Below are positions 11,751-22,785 of a DNA stretch of 64,000 bases, in pieces; position 1 is the stretch's first letter, and each line of letters opens with the position of its first letter. The stretch is from positions 1,027,501 to 1,091,500 of the forward strand of contig JAHDVF020000223.1 of assembly GCA_022606425.2 (NCBI GenBank). Direction: 5' to 3'. The DNA is from Lepidostoma basale. Lineage: Eukaryota > Arthropoda > Insecta > Trichoptera > Lepidostomatidae. The notes beneath the pieces were generated by a model. It did not search any database and was not told the DNA's origin. It worked only from the letters and a program-made list of their open reading frames with translations. Position numbers and translations under genes: made by a program.

Positions 11751-12054
11751 AAACTAGTTGACTTATAACATAAGTACCATGCCGTGGTTAAATACAAATT
11801 TATCTTACCATATTTTGATTCAACGAAAAACTGTTTAAATTGTCGATATTTATAAATTTGTGTATAACTTAAACGTCAAATGTTTTTAAGACCGTCATAA
11901 ATTAGCCATTAGCTCTCTAAAAGCCAATGACTATAGAATTATTAAATGAAATATATTGTGGAGCATCTTAATAAACGTAAAAGTTTGGTATTCGATTAAA
12001 ATATATAGTATACTTGGGAAATTTAAAATAACTTTGTTTAATCCACAAAATGGC

Positions 12055-12280
12055 CGTCTCACATGGCCGACATTCAATATTTGATTTATTTCTTCGGTCT
12101 TCCTCTATTTCTGGTTCCATTTACATCGTTAACATATATATTTTTTTACCATTCTTTCTTCATTCATTCCTTCCACATGTCCAAACCATCTTTATGATCC
12201 TTTCATTATTTTGTTCATAACACCATCATTCGCACCGCATTAACTTCTTATATTTTCATTTTCATTCTTATAGTTTTATT
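12055..12280 (-). mobile_element. TTAG-tailed LINE internal fragment
   Basis: Holds the reversed GRPRKTW to NIRSECGAN part of the family; lacks the terminal 150 bases. Confidence 0.75.
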
Positions 12281-12654
12281 ATTGTCTAGGTAAAACATAA
12301 AATATTTTCACAATAGCTTGGGGAATGAATTTGTATTTCTCCACAAGTCTAGATTTTTATTTAAAGAATATTTTATTATATTTTTTTAAAATTAAAATTA
12401 ATAATACATTTCGCTTCGCATATCGAGCACGTACTCTCGATTATTTCACACGATCCGGTTAACATTATTTCATAGAGCATGTCTGTATTATTGACTCGCA
12501 CTTTTGTTTAGAAGTGGGTAATTTATTATTTCTTCGATGCGGAACTGGGCACTAGCACGCAGCGCAAGTTATTCGCGTAAAAAATCGTCTAAGTGACCTA
12601 TAAACACTTGAAAAATTCGCAAAACGACAAAATAAGCAAGCAAAATAAATAAGC

Positions 12655-12960
12655 AAACAAACAACATCACGCCGTTTCGCCGGAAGTGTAGGCAAAGAAA
12701 ATGGATCGCCAAATTACTTTATCCTGATACACCTCTCTAACTGCCTCCATCTTCACACAGCGAGTCATACATGCACATCGATTCTTTGCACTTTCAACAT
12801 GGTCGAAATTACATTCCTTCGTGACATCAGCATTTAAAAGTATGTCGTACATTGTTTTATTACACATACGTCTAAGGGATCTCATCTCTACCACATTTAT
12901 TCTGCACGAATCCTTCTTCTGCCCGTTCCATGTTTCGCTTCCATGCACAACGCAATAAAA
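12655..12960 (-). mobile_element. TTAG-tailed LINE fragment with internal deletion
   Basis: The minus frame reads HGSETWNGQKKDSCRINVVEM, MRSLRRMCNKTMYD, then jumps to CNFDHVESAKNRCACMTRC and FFAYTSGETA, so about 200 bases of the consensus are missing. Confidence 0.7.
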
Positions 12961-12974
12961 AAACACATATACAT

Positions 12975-13452
12975 AAGAGCAATGGGGTTCTAGTGCCGAC
13001 CCTTATCCATGGAAGTGAAATTTGAAGTTGGCAGAAGAAGGATAAAAGTAGAATAAATGCCTAAAAATGAGATCACTTAGAATAATGTGAGGAAAAACAA
13101 TGTATGAATACCCGAGAAGTTAGAAGGAATTTAAGGCGGATGAATGCGTCCTAATTAAAATTTAGAAAGGGTCACTAAGATGGTTCGGACACATGAAACG
13201 AAAGGATGAGGGAAAATGGTTAAAACGATATACTATACAAGAAGTATGAATGGAAAAAGATCTCGAGGAAGATCAAGAAAAACATGGCATGACAAAATTA
13301 TCCAAATACATCCTGAAAGGCGGCCATGTTAGAAGTAAAAACAATCGAAGTGCGTGAGTTTCACGGTGTGTGAATATAGAAGAGGCGCGAGAGTTATTTC
13401 AGGATAGAACAGTTTGGCAGTCCATCCTCATTGCGTACCTTTCGTTAGTTAG
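12975..13452 (+). mobile_element. TTAG-tailed LINE fragment, diverged subfamily
   Basis: Runs from LIHGSE-like text through GSLRWFGHMKRKD to the CGTTAGTTAG tail, with frameshifts. Its tail holds the fold-back at 13453..13609. Confidence 0.75.
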
Positions 13453-13609
13453 TTGAATGGTTGCAGTAAAATAGGCACTAAGTACCAAAAAAAAAACTAA
13501 GTATGCACATTCGTTCTATACGAGTATGTCATATAGAACAAAACTGCATGCTTAGGTTTTTTTGTATTTTTTTTTGGTACTTAGTGCCTATTTTACTTCA
13601 ACCATTCAG
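13453..13609. mobile_element. 157-bp fold-back element inside a LINE tail
   Basis: Left arm 13453..13486 and right arm 13576..13609 are 34-bp inverted repeats with two mismatches, sharing GTAAAATAGGCACTAAGTAC. TTAG repeats flank both sides, so it inserted in, or next to, the LINE tail. Confidence 0.75.
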
Positions 13610-13699
13610 TTAGTTAGTTAGTTAGTTAGTTACATAAGAAATAAAAAGAAATATCTATATTCTTGTTTTCGAAAAACAAATACATTGTAAAAACAAATA

Positions 13700-13990
13700 C
13701 ATTATAAAAATTATATGTTAATGATGTAAATGGAACCAGAAATAGAGGAAGACCGAGGAAAACGTGGCACGATCAAATAAATCAAATATTGAATGTCGGC
13801 CGTATGAGGAGTCGTGTGAGGAGAGGAGCCGTGTGAGGAGAGGTAAATCGACGCGCGTGCTTGACACGATGTATGAATGTTGAGGAAGGAGAGAAATATG
13901 TCAGGAAAGAAAAGTGTGGCAGTCCATTATTTCTGCCTACCCCTTCGGGGAGACGGCGTGATGGTTAGTTAGTTAGTTAGTTAGTTAATA
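13700..13990 (+). mobile_element. TTAG-tailed LINE fragment
   Basis: From TTATATGTTAATGATGTAAA to five TTAG units at about 13966..13987; contains a small duplication of GAGGAGTCGTGTGAGGAGAG. Confidence 0.8.
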
Positions 13991-14819
13991 CATTGTTACA
14001 GCACAAACAAATAACTTTTGTCAAATGTTTTTTTTTAAAGCTGTACAAATCAACACGCTTTGATTTATTAACACCGACCCCGGGTCTTTCAAGAGCAACG
14101 AAGAAAAAATATGTTCAAAGAGTTTTGGGTTCCGTTTATCGTTACATTGAAATCTAATGAGTGTGTGGGGTTTTGAAAAAAATAAATCCATCGTCGGGAG
14201 TCACTGGGCGCGCCTATGTTACTGGGACAGGATTACAAGTGCGAAACACTCGCATACGAAGAGTGTTAAAAAGAAACACTTATATGATGATAACGATGAA
14301 ATGTCAAGTGGCTACCTCTCTACAGAAACATTTCGTTGCTACTGTGTGGCCTGTTGATTATATAAATAACCCTTTAAACCAATTAAAAGTGCTCTCGTTG
14401 AAAAAATACACTTAAAACATCAATCTAAGCGTCTCGTGAGTTATTTTTTAAAACGATAACGCTTCGATATTGATCGATCGACCCTTAAGTATGAAAGTTT
14501 ATTATTTATTGACCATTTACCAAGTACATAGTTTTAATACCTCCCAACTGGGGTGACCCGTTCTAGGGAGGCATTCCTAGCACTCTATATAATTTCAATA
14601 AATAAATTACAAATTTAGGGAACAATTAATTAACAAGGGAGCAACACATATCCTAAAGTGTAAAACTTAAAATTAATTGTCTTATATAATATATTATAGC
14701 ACTATTTAAACTATTTATTTATTTTTTAAAATTATACTACATTCAAGCCGCCCTTTTTTTAATGTTTCCGTAGTTACATGTTTTTTGTATTGTGCATTGT
14801 CACTTTTTGTGGGTCGTTT

Positions 14820-15205
14820 ATAGTTTAGCATGGAACTGGCAAAAGAAGCATAACTGTATATGAGAGTGTCAAATGCAAATATAAGAAGTGAAGGCAATGC
14901 GAATGAGAGTGTTATGAACAAAATAATTAAGATGGTTTGGACAGATGGAAAGAATGAATGAAGACAGAATGGTGAAGAAGGTATATACGAGTATAAACGA
15001 CGTGAACAGAGCTATAAATAGAGGAAGGTCGAGGTAAACGTGGCACGATCAAATCAATCAAATTAATATTATACGTCGACCACGCGAGGAATCGGAGAAA
15101 TCGACGTTCGTGCATGTAGAGGAATCGAGAGAAGTATGTCAAGACAGAGCAGAGCAGTGTGGCGATCCATTATGGCTACCCTTCCGAGGAGACGGCGTTA
15201 TGATT
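14820..15205 (+). mobile_element. TTAG-tailed LINE fragment
   Basis: Carries AWNWQKKH, internal deletions, RNRGRSR and the GAGACGGCGTTATGATTAG end. Confidence 0.75.
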
Positions 15206-15310
15206 AGTTTTTTTTTATTTATAAAATATATACCATATATTATATATAATAAACGAAAATTGATCGAAGATAATTAAAACTTTTATTAATTTAAACGCGT
15301 TTTTATCTTC

Positions 15311-15355
15311 TTCGTGTTACGCAGAAATTTTACTTTCATCATCGGGAGAACGAAT
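15311..15355 (-). repeat. single hammerhead-like motif, degenerate
   Basis: Minus strand: TTCTCCCGATGATGAAAGT then AAAATTTCTGCGTAACACG. Matches the group at 25236 and 30990 but lacks the GAAAC box. Confidence 0.45.
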
Positions 15356-15744
15356 ATGTTAATATTGTTCCGCAGATAACTTGTACAAAACTATTACATA
15401 ATAAAACAAAAATTATTATTTAGGTATTAATTATAATTCTAAAATCGATAGTGTAATATCATCATTAAGTTGTGTCAATTATTAAAATGAACCAACAAAT
15501 AAAACATAACCAAGGTGTCGCAGAAATAATTTAATTCAAAATATAATGTAAGTTCCATGATACGAAGCGCTCAATTTGTGGTGTTGGATTATTAAAAACA
15601 CTTGTTTTATTTTGTTTTTGCATAACTTAATTTTTGTTTTAATTAAAATAAAGTGGTGTAAAAACAAAGTTTGAAAAAATATTTTTAAATAATATTAAAG
15701 TTGGAAAGATTAAATAAAAAAGATGAATTGAGTGTGTAACTCAC

Positions 15745-15775
15745 CGATGTGAAGTTTGGAATCACGGTGCGGCAT
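15745..15775 (-). CDS. candidate alternative (proximal) first exon of Abl
   Basis: On the minus strand, CCACCATGC opens ten codons (MPHRDSKLHI) plus one base, followed by a strong donor GTGAGT at 15744..15739. The ending phase (1) equals that of the Abl exon at 56164..56290, and the exon lies in the same orientation inside what should be Abl intron 1. Upstream (15776..15990) is a GC-rich block with GC-box-like runs, as expected of a promoter and 5' UTR. Vertebrate ABL1 also uses distal and proximal alternative first exons. Linkage to Abl is inference only; it may be an unrelated non-coding exon or chance. Confidence 0.35.
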
Positions 15776-15990
15776 GGTGGGATGGACGGACACTTCCACG
15801 TCGGACGACGTACAGGGGAAAATTAAACGCGAATGCAGAATGCGCGAACCACAATGGCACTGCACGCCAGGACGGGGGCAGGGGCGAGGGAGGACGCTGC
15901 GAGGCCCATATGAGAAAGAAACCAAGTGGGTGGGGTGGGGAAGACGGAGAATAACCGCAGAAGATGCTGCTCCATAACTAGAAGGTAGAG
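15776..15990 (-). promoter_or_regulatory. GC-rich island upstream of the candidate exon
   Basis: This stretch is clearly GC-rich in an AT-rich region and includes GGGGGCAGGGGCGAGGG-like GC boxes and several CpG sites. It could be the promoter and 5' UTR of the short exon at 15745..15775. No TATA box is evident. Low confidence. Confidence 0.3.
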
Positions 15991-16279
15991 GCGGCCCCAA
16001 GTTTTTTTGTCGAAAGCTACAAAATTTAAATGATTAAATCCGAAATTTAACCTGACGGAGAAACATGGATACGCCAATGGAAAGAAATATACTCGTATAT
16101 TAACCTATGGAATATATTTGAAAAATCATTAATCACAAATTTAATGAAACGAATGTATTCACATTGTGTTGTGGATTCACATTTGAATATTTTTTTGCGT
16201 TTTCACGACACTTTATTACATTCGTCACAAATATGTTTCGGATGGTACTCTTTCTTCTTCAGTATAAACATTTACAAAC

Positions 16280-16705
16280 AAACCATCACACCGTCAACCC
16301 CAGCAGTAGGCAGAGAAAATAGACCGCCACAATACTCTATCCTGACACACCTCTCTAGATTCTTCCATATTCATACAACAAGTCATACACGCACGTCGAT
16401 TCCACCAACTTCTAACATGACCAACATTTAAAATTTGATGAATTTGGCTCGACTCCGTAGTCCATTTTCATCGTTAACGTATACTTTCTTAACCATTCAT
16501 ACGCTCCATATGTCCGAACCAACGCAGCGATCCTTTCATAATTTTGTTCATAATATTTTCGTCCGTTTTCTTATACCAGCATTTGAAATTATGTCTTACA
16601 TCGTTCCACCCGACATACGGCTTAAAGACCTTATCTTTACCGCATATATTCTGCTTTCATCCTTCTTCTGCCAGGTTGGGACCAGAACTCCATTGTTAAT
16701 GTCCA
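16280..16705 (-). mobile_element. TTAG-tailed LINE fragment, diverged
   Basis: Reversed family consensus from CCATCACACCGTC to the TTCTGCCAG motif, with many substitutions. Confidence 0.7.
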
Positions 16706-16929
16706 TTTTCGCTTTCATTGATAAATTCTCATCTACTATTTTTAAAGCTCCATTCACTGGGATATAAACATTTTAACGCTGAAATCAAACAAAAAAAAAT
16801 GTTCACATTAAAGCCCGTAATATAGGTCATATGCTTAGGAGAGAAAAATATGAATGCTAAGGGGAAAAAGAGGATCGACGTGGTGTTGGCATTGAGCGAA
16901 CCTCCTGAATCCACAACATAAGGGACTGA

Positions 16930-17045
16930 ACTGGCTTAAAAAGCACCGAGGACCTATTTCGAGCTCCCAAGGACAGAGTCGCCTACTCTCGAATAATAGC
17001 CAAATTCGAGGGGATCTGACATGACTCCGAAAGAGGAAGAATTAC
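16930..17045 (+). mobile_element. LINE 3' end with GAA-rich tail, relative
   Basis: CCAAATTCGAGGGGATCTGA, CATGACTCCGAAAGAGGAAG; the same kind of 3' end as 11215..11265, diverged. Confidence 0.5.
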
Positions 17046-17084
17046 ACTAAAAAGAACCAAGAACACCCAAGAAACAAGCTCAAA

Positions 17085-17165
17085 AAAATGCGCCCTTAAG
17101 TGAGCTATTCACGAAAACGGCGCTATACAAATTGGCCTTATTGTTATCATTATTATTACTATAAA
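17085..17165 (+). mobile_element. L2-like LINE 3' end fragment
   Basis: GCGCCCTTAAGTGAGC... AACGGCGCTATACAAATT followed by imperfect ATT repeats matches the 3' end of the L2-like family in diverged form. Confidence 0.6.
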
Positions 17166-18187
17166 AAAAAGGATGAGTGCAAATGTAATAGTCATGAATT
17201 TTGAATATTATCAAATGAAATAATTTTGTTGATACTACACATATTTTAACAGCATCAAAAATATGTTTTTGAAAAATAATCGTACAAAATAATTAAATGC
17301 TTTACGGATGGACATTCTGTAGGACAGAATCTTTTACTCATGAGCCAGATGACGTCGGCCCCTTAATTCCTCATAAAAAAATAAATATGTATTAGGCTCT
17401 TGTTCGTAGCTTTAGTAAATCAAGTAACTCATTTTTTTTAATAGTACTCAAAACCGATGTCGTGTTGAAAGGCGTTGCTTTTGTTTCTAAAACGCTTAAA
17501 TTTTGACGTGAATTATATAACATAAATAATAATAAATGTTTGTGTACTTATTTACGCGCGTAAGAAGTTATAATTCTTTGACGTAACAAAACAAAATAAC
17601 CCCAAAAAATTATACCGCGTGCTAATACTGTACGTTAGTAAAAAGGATAATTGTACTAATATATTTGGTACAGATTCTTAAAAAAAGAATAGCTTAAATG
17701 TGGCCTGGTGTCTCTTTGATTTTCGTAAATGAAATAACAATTAATTAATGTCAGTCCCGGATGGACGGGAGACGGGCCGTAAGTGAATGAGCGAGGCTGA
17801 CGAAAGGGCGTCGCTGCGCCCTATAACAGCCTCTGGTAAGCGGTGGGTAACCTTCCAGATTCTTTCTTGATTAAAAAGTTTTTACAAATAATATTGCGCA
17901 ACATATTCTAAATTACCCCACTAAAATGTGATAATTTGTTGGAGCTATTTTACACTGCTTGCAACTAACATCATTCGTATATAGTATCATGAAATGGTTT
18001 CGCAATTCGTGAGTTGGCCGCGCGTGAAATGTTCTGGCGTTATTTATCTTTGATGGCCAACTTTATTATGTTGCACTTCCGTAACTGGGTGCGCACGCAG
18101 CCCTCAATTTTACCCTTTACTAAATGCGCCAAAAAAAGTATTTAACCTCAAAAATTTCACAATATTCACAGAAAGCTATATTTGTTA
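17166..18187. other. intronic AT-rich stretch
   Basis: No recognised repeat; a small GC-richer patch at 17740..17840 (GGATGGACGGGAGACGGGCC). Confidence 0.45.
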
Positions 18188-18455
18188 CAAGTTAACTAAC
18201 TAATCATCATGACGTTTCCCCGGAGGGGTAGGCAAAGAGAGATGGACCGCCATACTGCTCTGTCCAGATATACTCGTACCTCTCTAGTTTCCTCTACATT
18301 CATACATTATAAAATATACGTTCGTTGATTTTTTGTGGCCGTCTTGTAATATTTGATTAATTTGGTCATGCCATGTTTTCTTTGGTCTTCCACTGCTTCT
18401 CTTCCCACTCACATTGCTTGTATATAACATTTTAATCATTATTCTTTAATCTATT
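18188..18455 (-). mobile_element. TTAG-tailed LINE fragment
   Basis: Starts GTTAACTAACTAATCATCATG and runs through the reversed GSGRPKKTWHDQIN region. Confidence 0.75.
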
Positions 18456-18479
18456 GTTACAAGTATTTTTTTTCAATTT

Positions 18480-18885
18480 ATTTCTTTTTTAAATCATAAT
18501 CATTACAGTATATAACTAAAGCGTTTATGACTATACAATACAAAAAAAGACTTTTTTTTTTTAACACAATATACAATTATGAAATTTAAAATATACAATG
18601 TAAGCAATAGACATAAACACAAAAAAACACAAGATAATTAAAAAATTGAAAACAATAGAAGCAAATATCATGTTTATACATCATATAAGAGATAGATGTT
18701 TTCTGAGGGTAGCCTCACTATCGTGGAAGATGTCCACATCCGAAGAGATGCGGTTTAGAATGATTATTGCCCTGTCCACGGGCATTACCTTAGGTAAATT
18801 GGTTCTACACAGTGGCAGGTGTAATAATCTATGTCAGGGACAAACAAAGTCAAGTCATTCAAAATATCAGAGTTAAAGTTTGGTT
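18480..18885 (-). mobile_element. GATTT-family LINE C-terminal remnant
   Basis: Minus strand reads HRLLHLPLCRTNLPKVMPVD, RAIIILNRISSDVDIFHDSE, aligning with PAARTNLPLVSPVGRAINLL at 50067..50255; a frameshift separates the first part. Confidence 0.65.
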
Positions 18886-19324
18886 TTAAAATTAGTATTT
18901 ATTATCCTAGGTTAGCTATATGAGTTGGTTTTGTCGCATAACATGGTCAATGCAGCGAGTAAATCAATTCGTTTTAGAGCCGAGTGCAATTAGGAAGTCA
19001 ACTGAAGCGTACGTGTTTTTAAGGTAATAAAATTAACATTCAGGAACGGTGGGTATGTTTCATAAAGTTTATGTGGGGGTTAGACACGGTGCTCGGATTG
19101 ATTTCAGAACGCGGCGGGTCCCGCACTCCCTGCAGATTGAGACTTGGGCGTAATAAATTAAATTCATTACAAGCGGTTCGGGGAACATTCAAGTGCAGGC
19201 CGTTTTTGTGATGTATGCTTGTCTTCTGAAAACAGCGGCTGCAACAATGTACATTTAACTCTCATCTAACGCGATTGTTGGGCAATATCAAGACATACAA
19301 AACGGCAAACATAACAAAAGGAAC

Positions 19325-19450
19325 ATAACTAACCGACTAACTAAACGTCACGCCGTCTCCCGGGGGAGTAGCCAGAAATAATTGACCGCCACACATTCTT
19401 TCCCGACATGCCCATTTCGATTCCTCAACATCATATCTTATGCATTCTTA
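19325..19450 (-). mobile_element. TTAG-tailed LINE fragment next to the intact LINE
   Basis: CTAACCGACTAACTAAACGTCACGCCGTC start; ends about 30 bases before the ATTT tail of the two-ORF LINE. Confidence 0.7.
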
Positions 19451-19477
19451 ACTATCTTGTTTATGGTAAGATTCGTA

Positions 19478-19508
19478 TATTTATTTATTTATTTATTTAT
19501 TTATTTAG
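19478..19508 (-). repeat. ATTT/TAAA tail of the LINE
   Basis: Seven or so tetranucleotide units mark the 3' end of the LINE on the minus strand. Confidence 0.85.
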
Positions 19509-19765
19509 GGTAACATACAGCGATATCAATAACATATATATATATAAAAGAAACATTCAGAATAATTAAAATAAGGCCAATTACATGCTACCACAGATTA
19601 AAAATAATAGTTAACAATCAACAAATGATAGTGAGAAACATTGAAGTTAAACTAAGACAAAATAAGGTATACATAATATTTAAGAGTTAAAATACTTATA
19701 GTACTGGAAATAAAAATTAAATTAAGATAAAATAAAATAAAAAGTAATATACAAGTATTATAATA

Positions 19766-22663
19766 TCATGTTACATCGTGGTCACATCCGCGCCGAAATG
19801 TTGCTCCGATCTCTTTTTTAAAATTTCGCTCGCTCAAATGAAAGACGTCAATGTCTCCAAAATGTTTGTTGTAGATATCACAGATTCGATACAGTGCCGC
19901 GCTCAGAGCGTAATTTGTGCGATAAACAGGAAGGTGGAAAACTTGGTTCGCGGTGTGTCTCGTGCGAGACATGGGGGTATTGAGTGACAATTTGCTGAGA
20001 AGTTCAGAATTGTCAATTTTAAAATGAATTATTTTATGAAGTAACATCATATCATGAAGAGTACGTCTATTTTCAAGAGAGTCCAAGGAGTGAAAAATTA
20101 GGGCAGATTTGTAATCAGAGAATGACTTGCACATTTTAAAATTAATATGTTTAATAAACATTTTTTGTACTCTTTCAATGCGTTGGATATGTGCCGCATA
20201 ATAAGGAGACCAAACGGGAGATACATATTCAAGGCGTGAGCGAACCATGGTTGTAAATAATACTTTAAGGGCAGTGATATTTTGGAAAGGTTTGCATGTG
20301 CGTAGTATAAATCCCAACGTTCTGAGAGATTTGTCCACCATGTCATCAATATGACTAACGAAAGTGAGTTTAGGGTCGATTGTGACTCCAAGATCTCTCA
20401 CGCGGTCTGAATCGGATATTATGGAACCATTGATGGAGTACACATGTTTGTGAGGGTTCATTTTACGCGTCAGTGAAAGCTTATGACATTTGTTTGCATT
20501 TATGGATAATTTATTTAGTATACAGTAATGAGAGAGTCTGTCAAGATCTGACTGGAGTCGAAGGCAGTCAGAAGTGTCTGAAACCTTCAGAAAGACCTTC
20601 ATATCATCAGCAAAAAGGAGATGCTTGGAGTGGAGAAAGCAGTTGCCAATGTCGTGTATATATAGGATGAAGAAAAGAGGTCCCAGATGGGAGCCCTGGG
20701 GAACCCCGGAAGGTATTCCCACGAAGTTTGATTTAAAGCCACCAGTCACCACTGCTTGCCTACGATTTTTTATATAGGAGTTTATCCATCTAAGGAGATC
20801 ACCGTGAATTCCTAGTCCACTCAATTTAGCCAAAAGTACATTGTGGTTTACTCTATCGAAAGCTTTGGCATAGTCAGTATATATGACATCAGTCTGGAGT
20901 CCGCGGTGCATGTTCGATATAGCATAATCTGTAAATGGTATCAAATTTGATAGGACAGATTTATTACGGAGAAAACCATGTTGTTGTTCGCTCAAAATAC
21001 ATTTAAGAGAAGGATATAGATTGTCATATATAATACGCTCGAAGATCTTACTTATGGTAGAAAGAATGGAGATAGGGCGATAGTTTTCAATGTCGTTTTT
21101 GGATCCTGATTTGTGAACTGGAGTTATTAAGGCTTCTTTCCATTTATCTGGAAAGCAGCCTTCAGTCAGAGAACGAGTGAATATAATGGAAAGTGGTTCA
21201 GAGAGCGATTTAGCACAGTTGGACAGATATATTGGTGGTATTCCATCGCTTCCAGCACCTTTGTTGATATCAACGGCTGATAAGTATCTGGTGAGTGTAG
21301 GTCTGTCAGTGGGGCAGCCAGCGATAGTATTGATGATAGAGGACTCGCAGGGATTGGGGGTGACAGGGGTGGTTTCGTCAACAAACACGGATTGAAAGTA
21401 ATTTGAAAATGCATTGCAGATATTATTACCACCGCATATTGAAATACTTCCACCAACACACATTGTCTTAGGAAGAGAATTATTATTCTTACGCTTACTT
21501 TTAACGTAATTCCAAAAGTATTTCGGATTATTCGCAATATTCAGCTCTGTAGAATGAATGTATTGAGACAAGCACTCCCTGGCCATGCGTTTCTGGCGGG
21601 TTCTCAGCAATGAGAAGGTATAATAGTCAAGAGGATTTTTGTACCTTGTGAATCGTTTATGATACTTGATCTTCTCTTTTGTGAGTTTAATTAGAGGAGT
21701 ATTATACCAGAGTGGAAAATTGGCACTGTTCTTGAAGTGCTTAAGAGGTACGAATTGGTCGATTGAGCTGTGCAACACGTCATAAAAAGCATCCACAGCG
21801 GTGTTAAGAGGAGATGTGGATAAAATGTTGGTCCAGTCAACGCCAGATAAGAAATTATTAATTAATTCGTAGTTTCCCTTTTTGAAAAGGTAAACACTGC
21901 GTTGGGATTCGCGCAACGAATGAAGAGATCCCGACGATAGAATAAAATCAATGGCTGGATGATGAGAGTCTTCGGGTACAAGTGGAGAAGCTGAGTGAGA
22001 TATTCCAGACACACGATATGTGTTACTGAGTATTAAATCAAGGGTGCGATTAAGAGAGTTTTTAACTGAGTTAAACTGGTGAAGACCTAGTAAGGATATG
22101 TAATCGACGAAGGTACCTGAACAAGCGGAAGAGAAGTTTGAGGGAAGAAGGGGTTGGTTGCTCGCGCTATGGGACCAGTGAATGTCTGCCATATTGAAAT
22201 CACCCAAAATAAGAAAATCTTCATCAGGTCGATCTGTGACAAGCTTGGAGAGTAGTGCTAGAAAACTTTCAACATATTTAGTATAATTTGAACCTTTTGG
22301 TATATAAACGCAAGTAATGTTTAGATTTGCGAGAAGGCCACTTGTACCGCGAGACAATGATATCCAAATGGATTCAGCCTCACATGTCCATTCTGGTCGG
22401 GCTCGAGCATTAAGGTGAGACAAACATGCCAGGAGCACACCTCCACCACGCGAGCCACGATCACATCGCCAAACATCGTACCTAGCATCGAACAGTTCGC
22501 TAGACGCAATGTCAGGACCCAGCCATGTTTCAGTGAGAGCCAATATTGAGTGGTCGCTGGTTGCAGAATTGAAATAAAATACATCGGTTTTAGTGCGCAA
22601 ACCTCTTGTGTTCTGAAAGTAAACATTAAGGAGCTCGCCAATGTAGGTAATCGATATAGACAA
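19766..22663 (-). CDS. LINE ORF2: AP-type endonuclease plus reverse transcriptase, intact
   Basis: The 965-residue product copies element RNA into DNA at a nicked target site. The N-terminal apurinic-like endonuclease shows NVYFQNTRGL near residue 13, TETW near 44, GDFN near 153 and SHHPAIDF near 232; the last normally reads SDH, so this His is a mild departure. The reverse transcriptase follows with NYRPISILSTISKIFERI, VIYTDYAKAFD (first catalytic Asp), SGVPQGSHLGPLFF and LLFADDMKVF (FADD catalytic pair). The C-terminal third has the RTN and RNFKKEI-type text of jockey/CR1-like elements but no zinc knuckle was seen. There are no stops or frameshifts over 2.9 kb. Clade placement is tentative. 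Confidence 0.93.
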   Translation of the reverse strand: MSISITYIGELLNVYFQNTRGLRTKTDVFYFNSATSDHSILALTETWLGPDIASSELFDARYDVWRCDRGSRGGGVLLACLSHLNARARPEWTCEAESIWISLSRGTSGLLANLNITCVYIPKGSNYTKYVESFLALLSKLVTDRPDEDFLILGDFNMADIHWSHSASNQPLLPSNFSSACSGTFVDYISLLGLHQFNSVKNSLNRTLDLILSNTYRVSGISHSASPLVPEDSHHPAIDFILSSGSLHSLRESQRSVYLFKKGNYELINNFLSGVDWTNILSTSPLNTAVDAFYDVLHSSIDQFVPLKHFKNSANFPLWYNTPLIKLTKEKIKYHKRFTRYKNPLDYYTFSLLRTRQKRMARECLSQYIHSTELNIANNPKYFWNYVKSKRKNNNSLPKTMCVGGSISICGGNNICNAFSNYFQSVFVDETTPVTPNPCESSIINTIAGCPTDRPTLTRYLSAVDINKGAGSDGIPPIYLSNCAKSLSEPLSIIFTRSLTEGCFPDKWKEALITPVHKSGSKNDIENYRPISILSTISKIFERIIYDNLYPSLKCILSEQQHGFLRNKSVLSNLIPFTDYAISNMHRGLQTDVIYTDYAKAFDRVNHNVLLAKLSGLGIHGDLLRWINSYIKNRRQAVVTGGFKSNFVGIPSGVPQGSHLGPLFFILYIHDIGNCFLHSKHLLFADDMKVFLKVSDTSDCLRLQSDLDRLSHYCILNKLSINANKCHKLSLTRKMNPHKHVYSINGSIISDSDRVRDLGVTIDPKLTFVSHIDDMVDKSLRTLGFILRTCKPFQNITALKVLFTTMVRSRLEYVSPVWSPYYAAHIQRIERVQKMFIKHINFKMCKSFSDYKSALIFHSLDSLENRRTLHDMMLLHKIIHFKIDNSELLSKLSLNTPMSRTRHTANQVFHLPVYRTNYALSAALYRICDIYNKHFGDIDVFHLSERNFKKEIGATFRRGCDHDVT

Positions 22664-22785
22664 TTAAGCGATCACATAATAATGGAGACATATCAACGCA
22701 GATGATGACCAGTAAAATAAAAAGATAAAAAGATAAAAAAACTAACATTAAAAGGAAAGGGCAAAAAAGATTATGATTATTGTAA

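Noticed and set aside
13966..13987. TTAG repeats as telomere sequence
   Set aside because: The insect telomere repeat is TTAGG. Here the units are TTAG and always follow the same LINE 3' end, so they are element tails.
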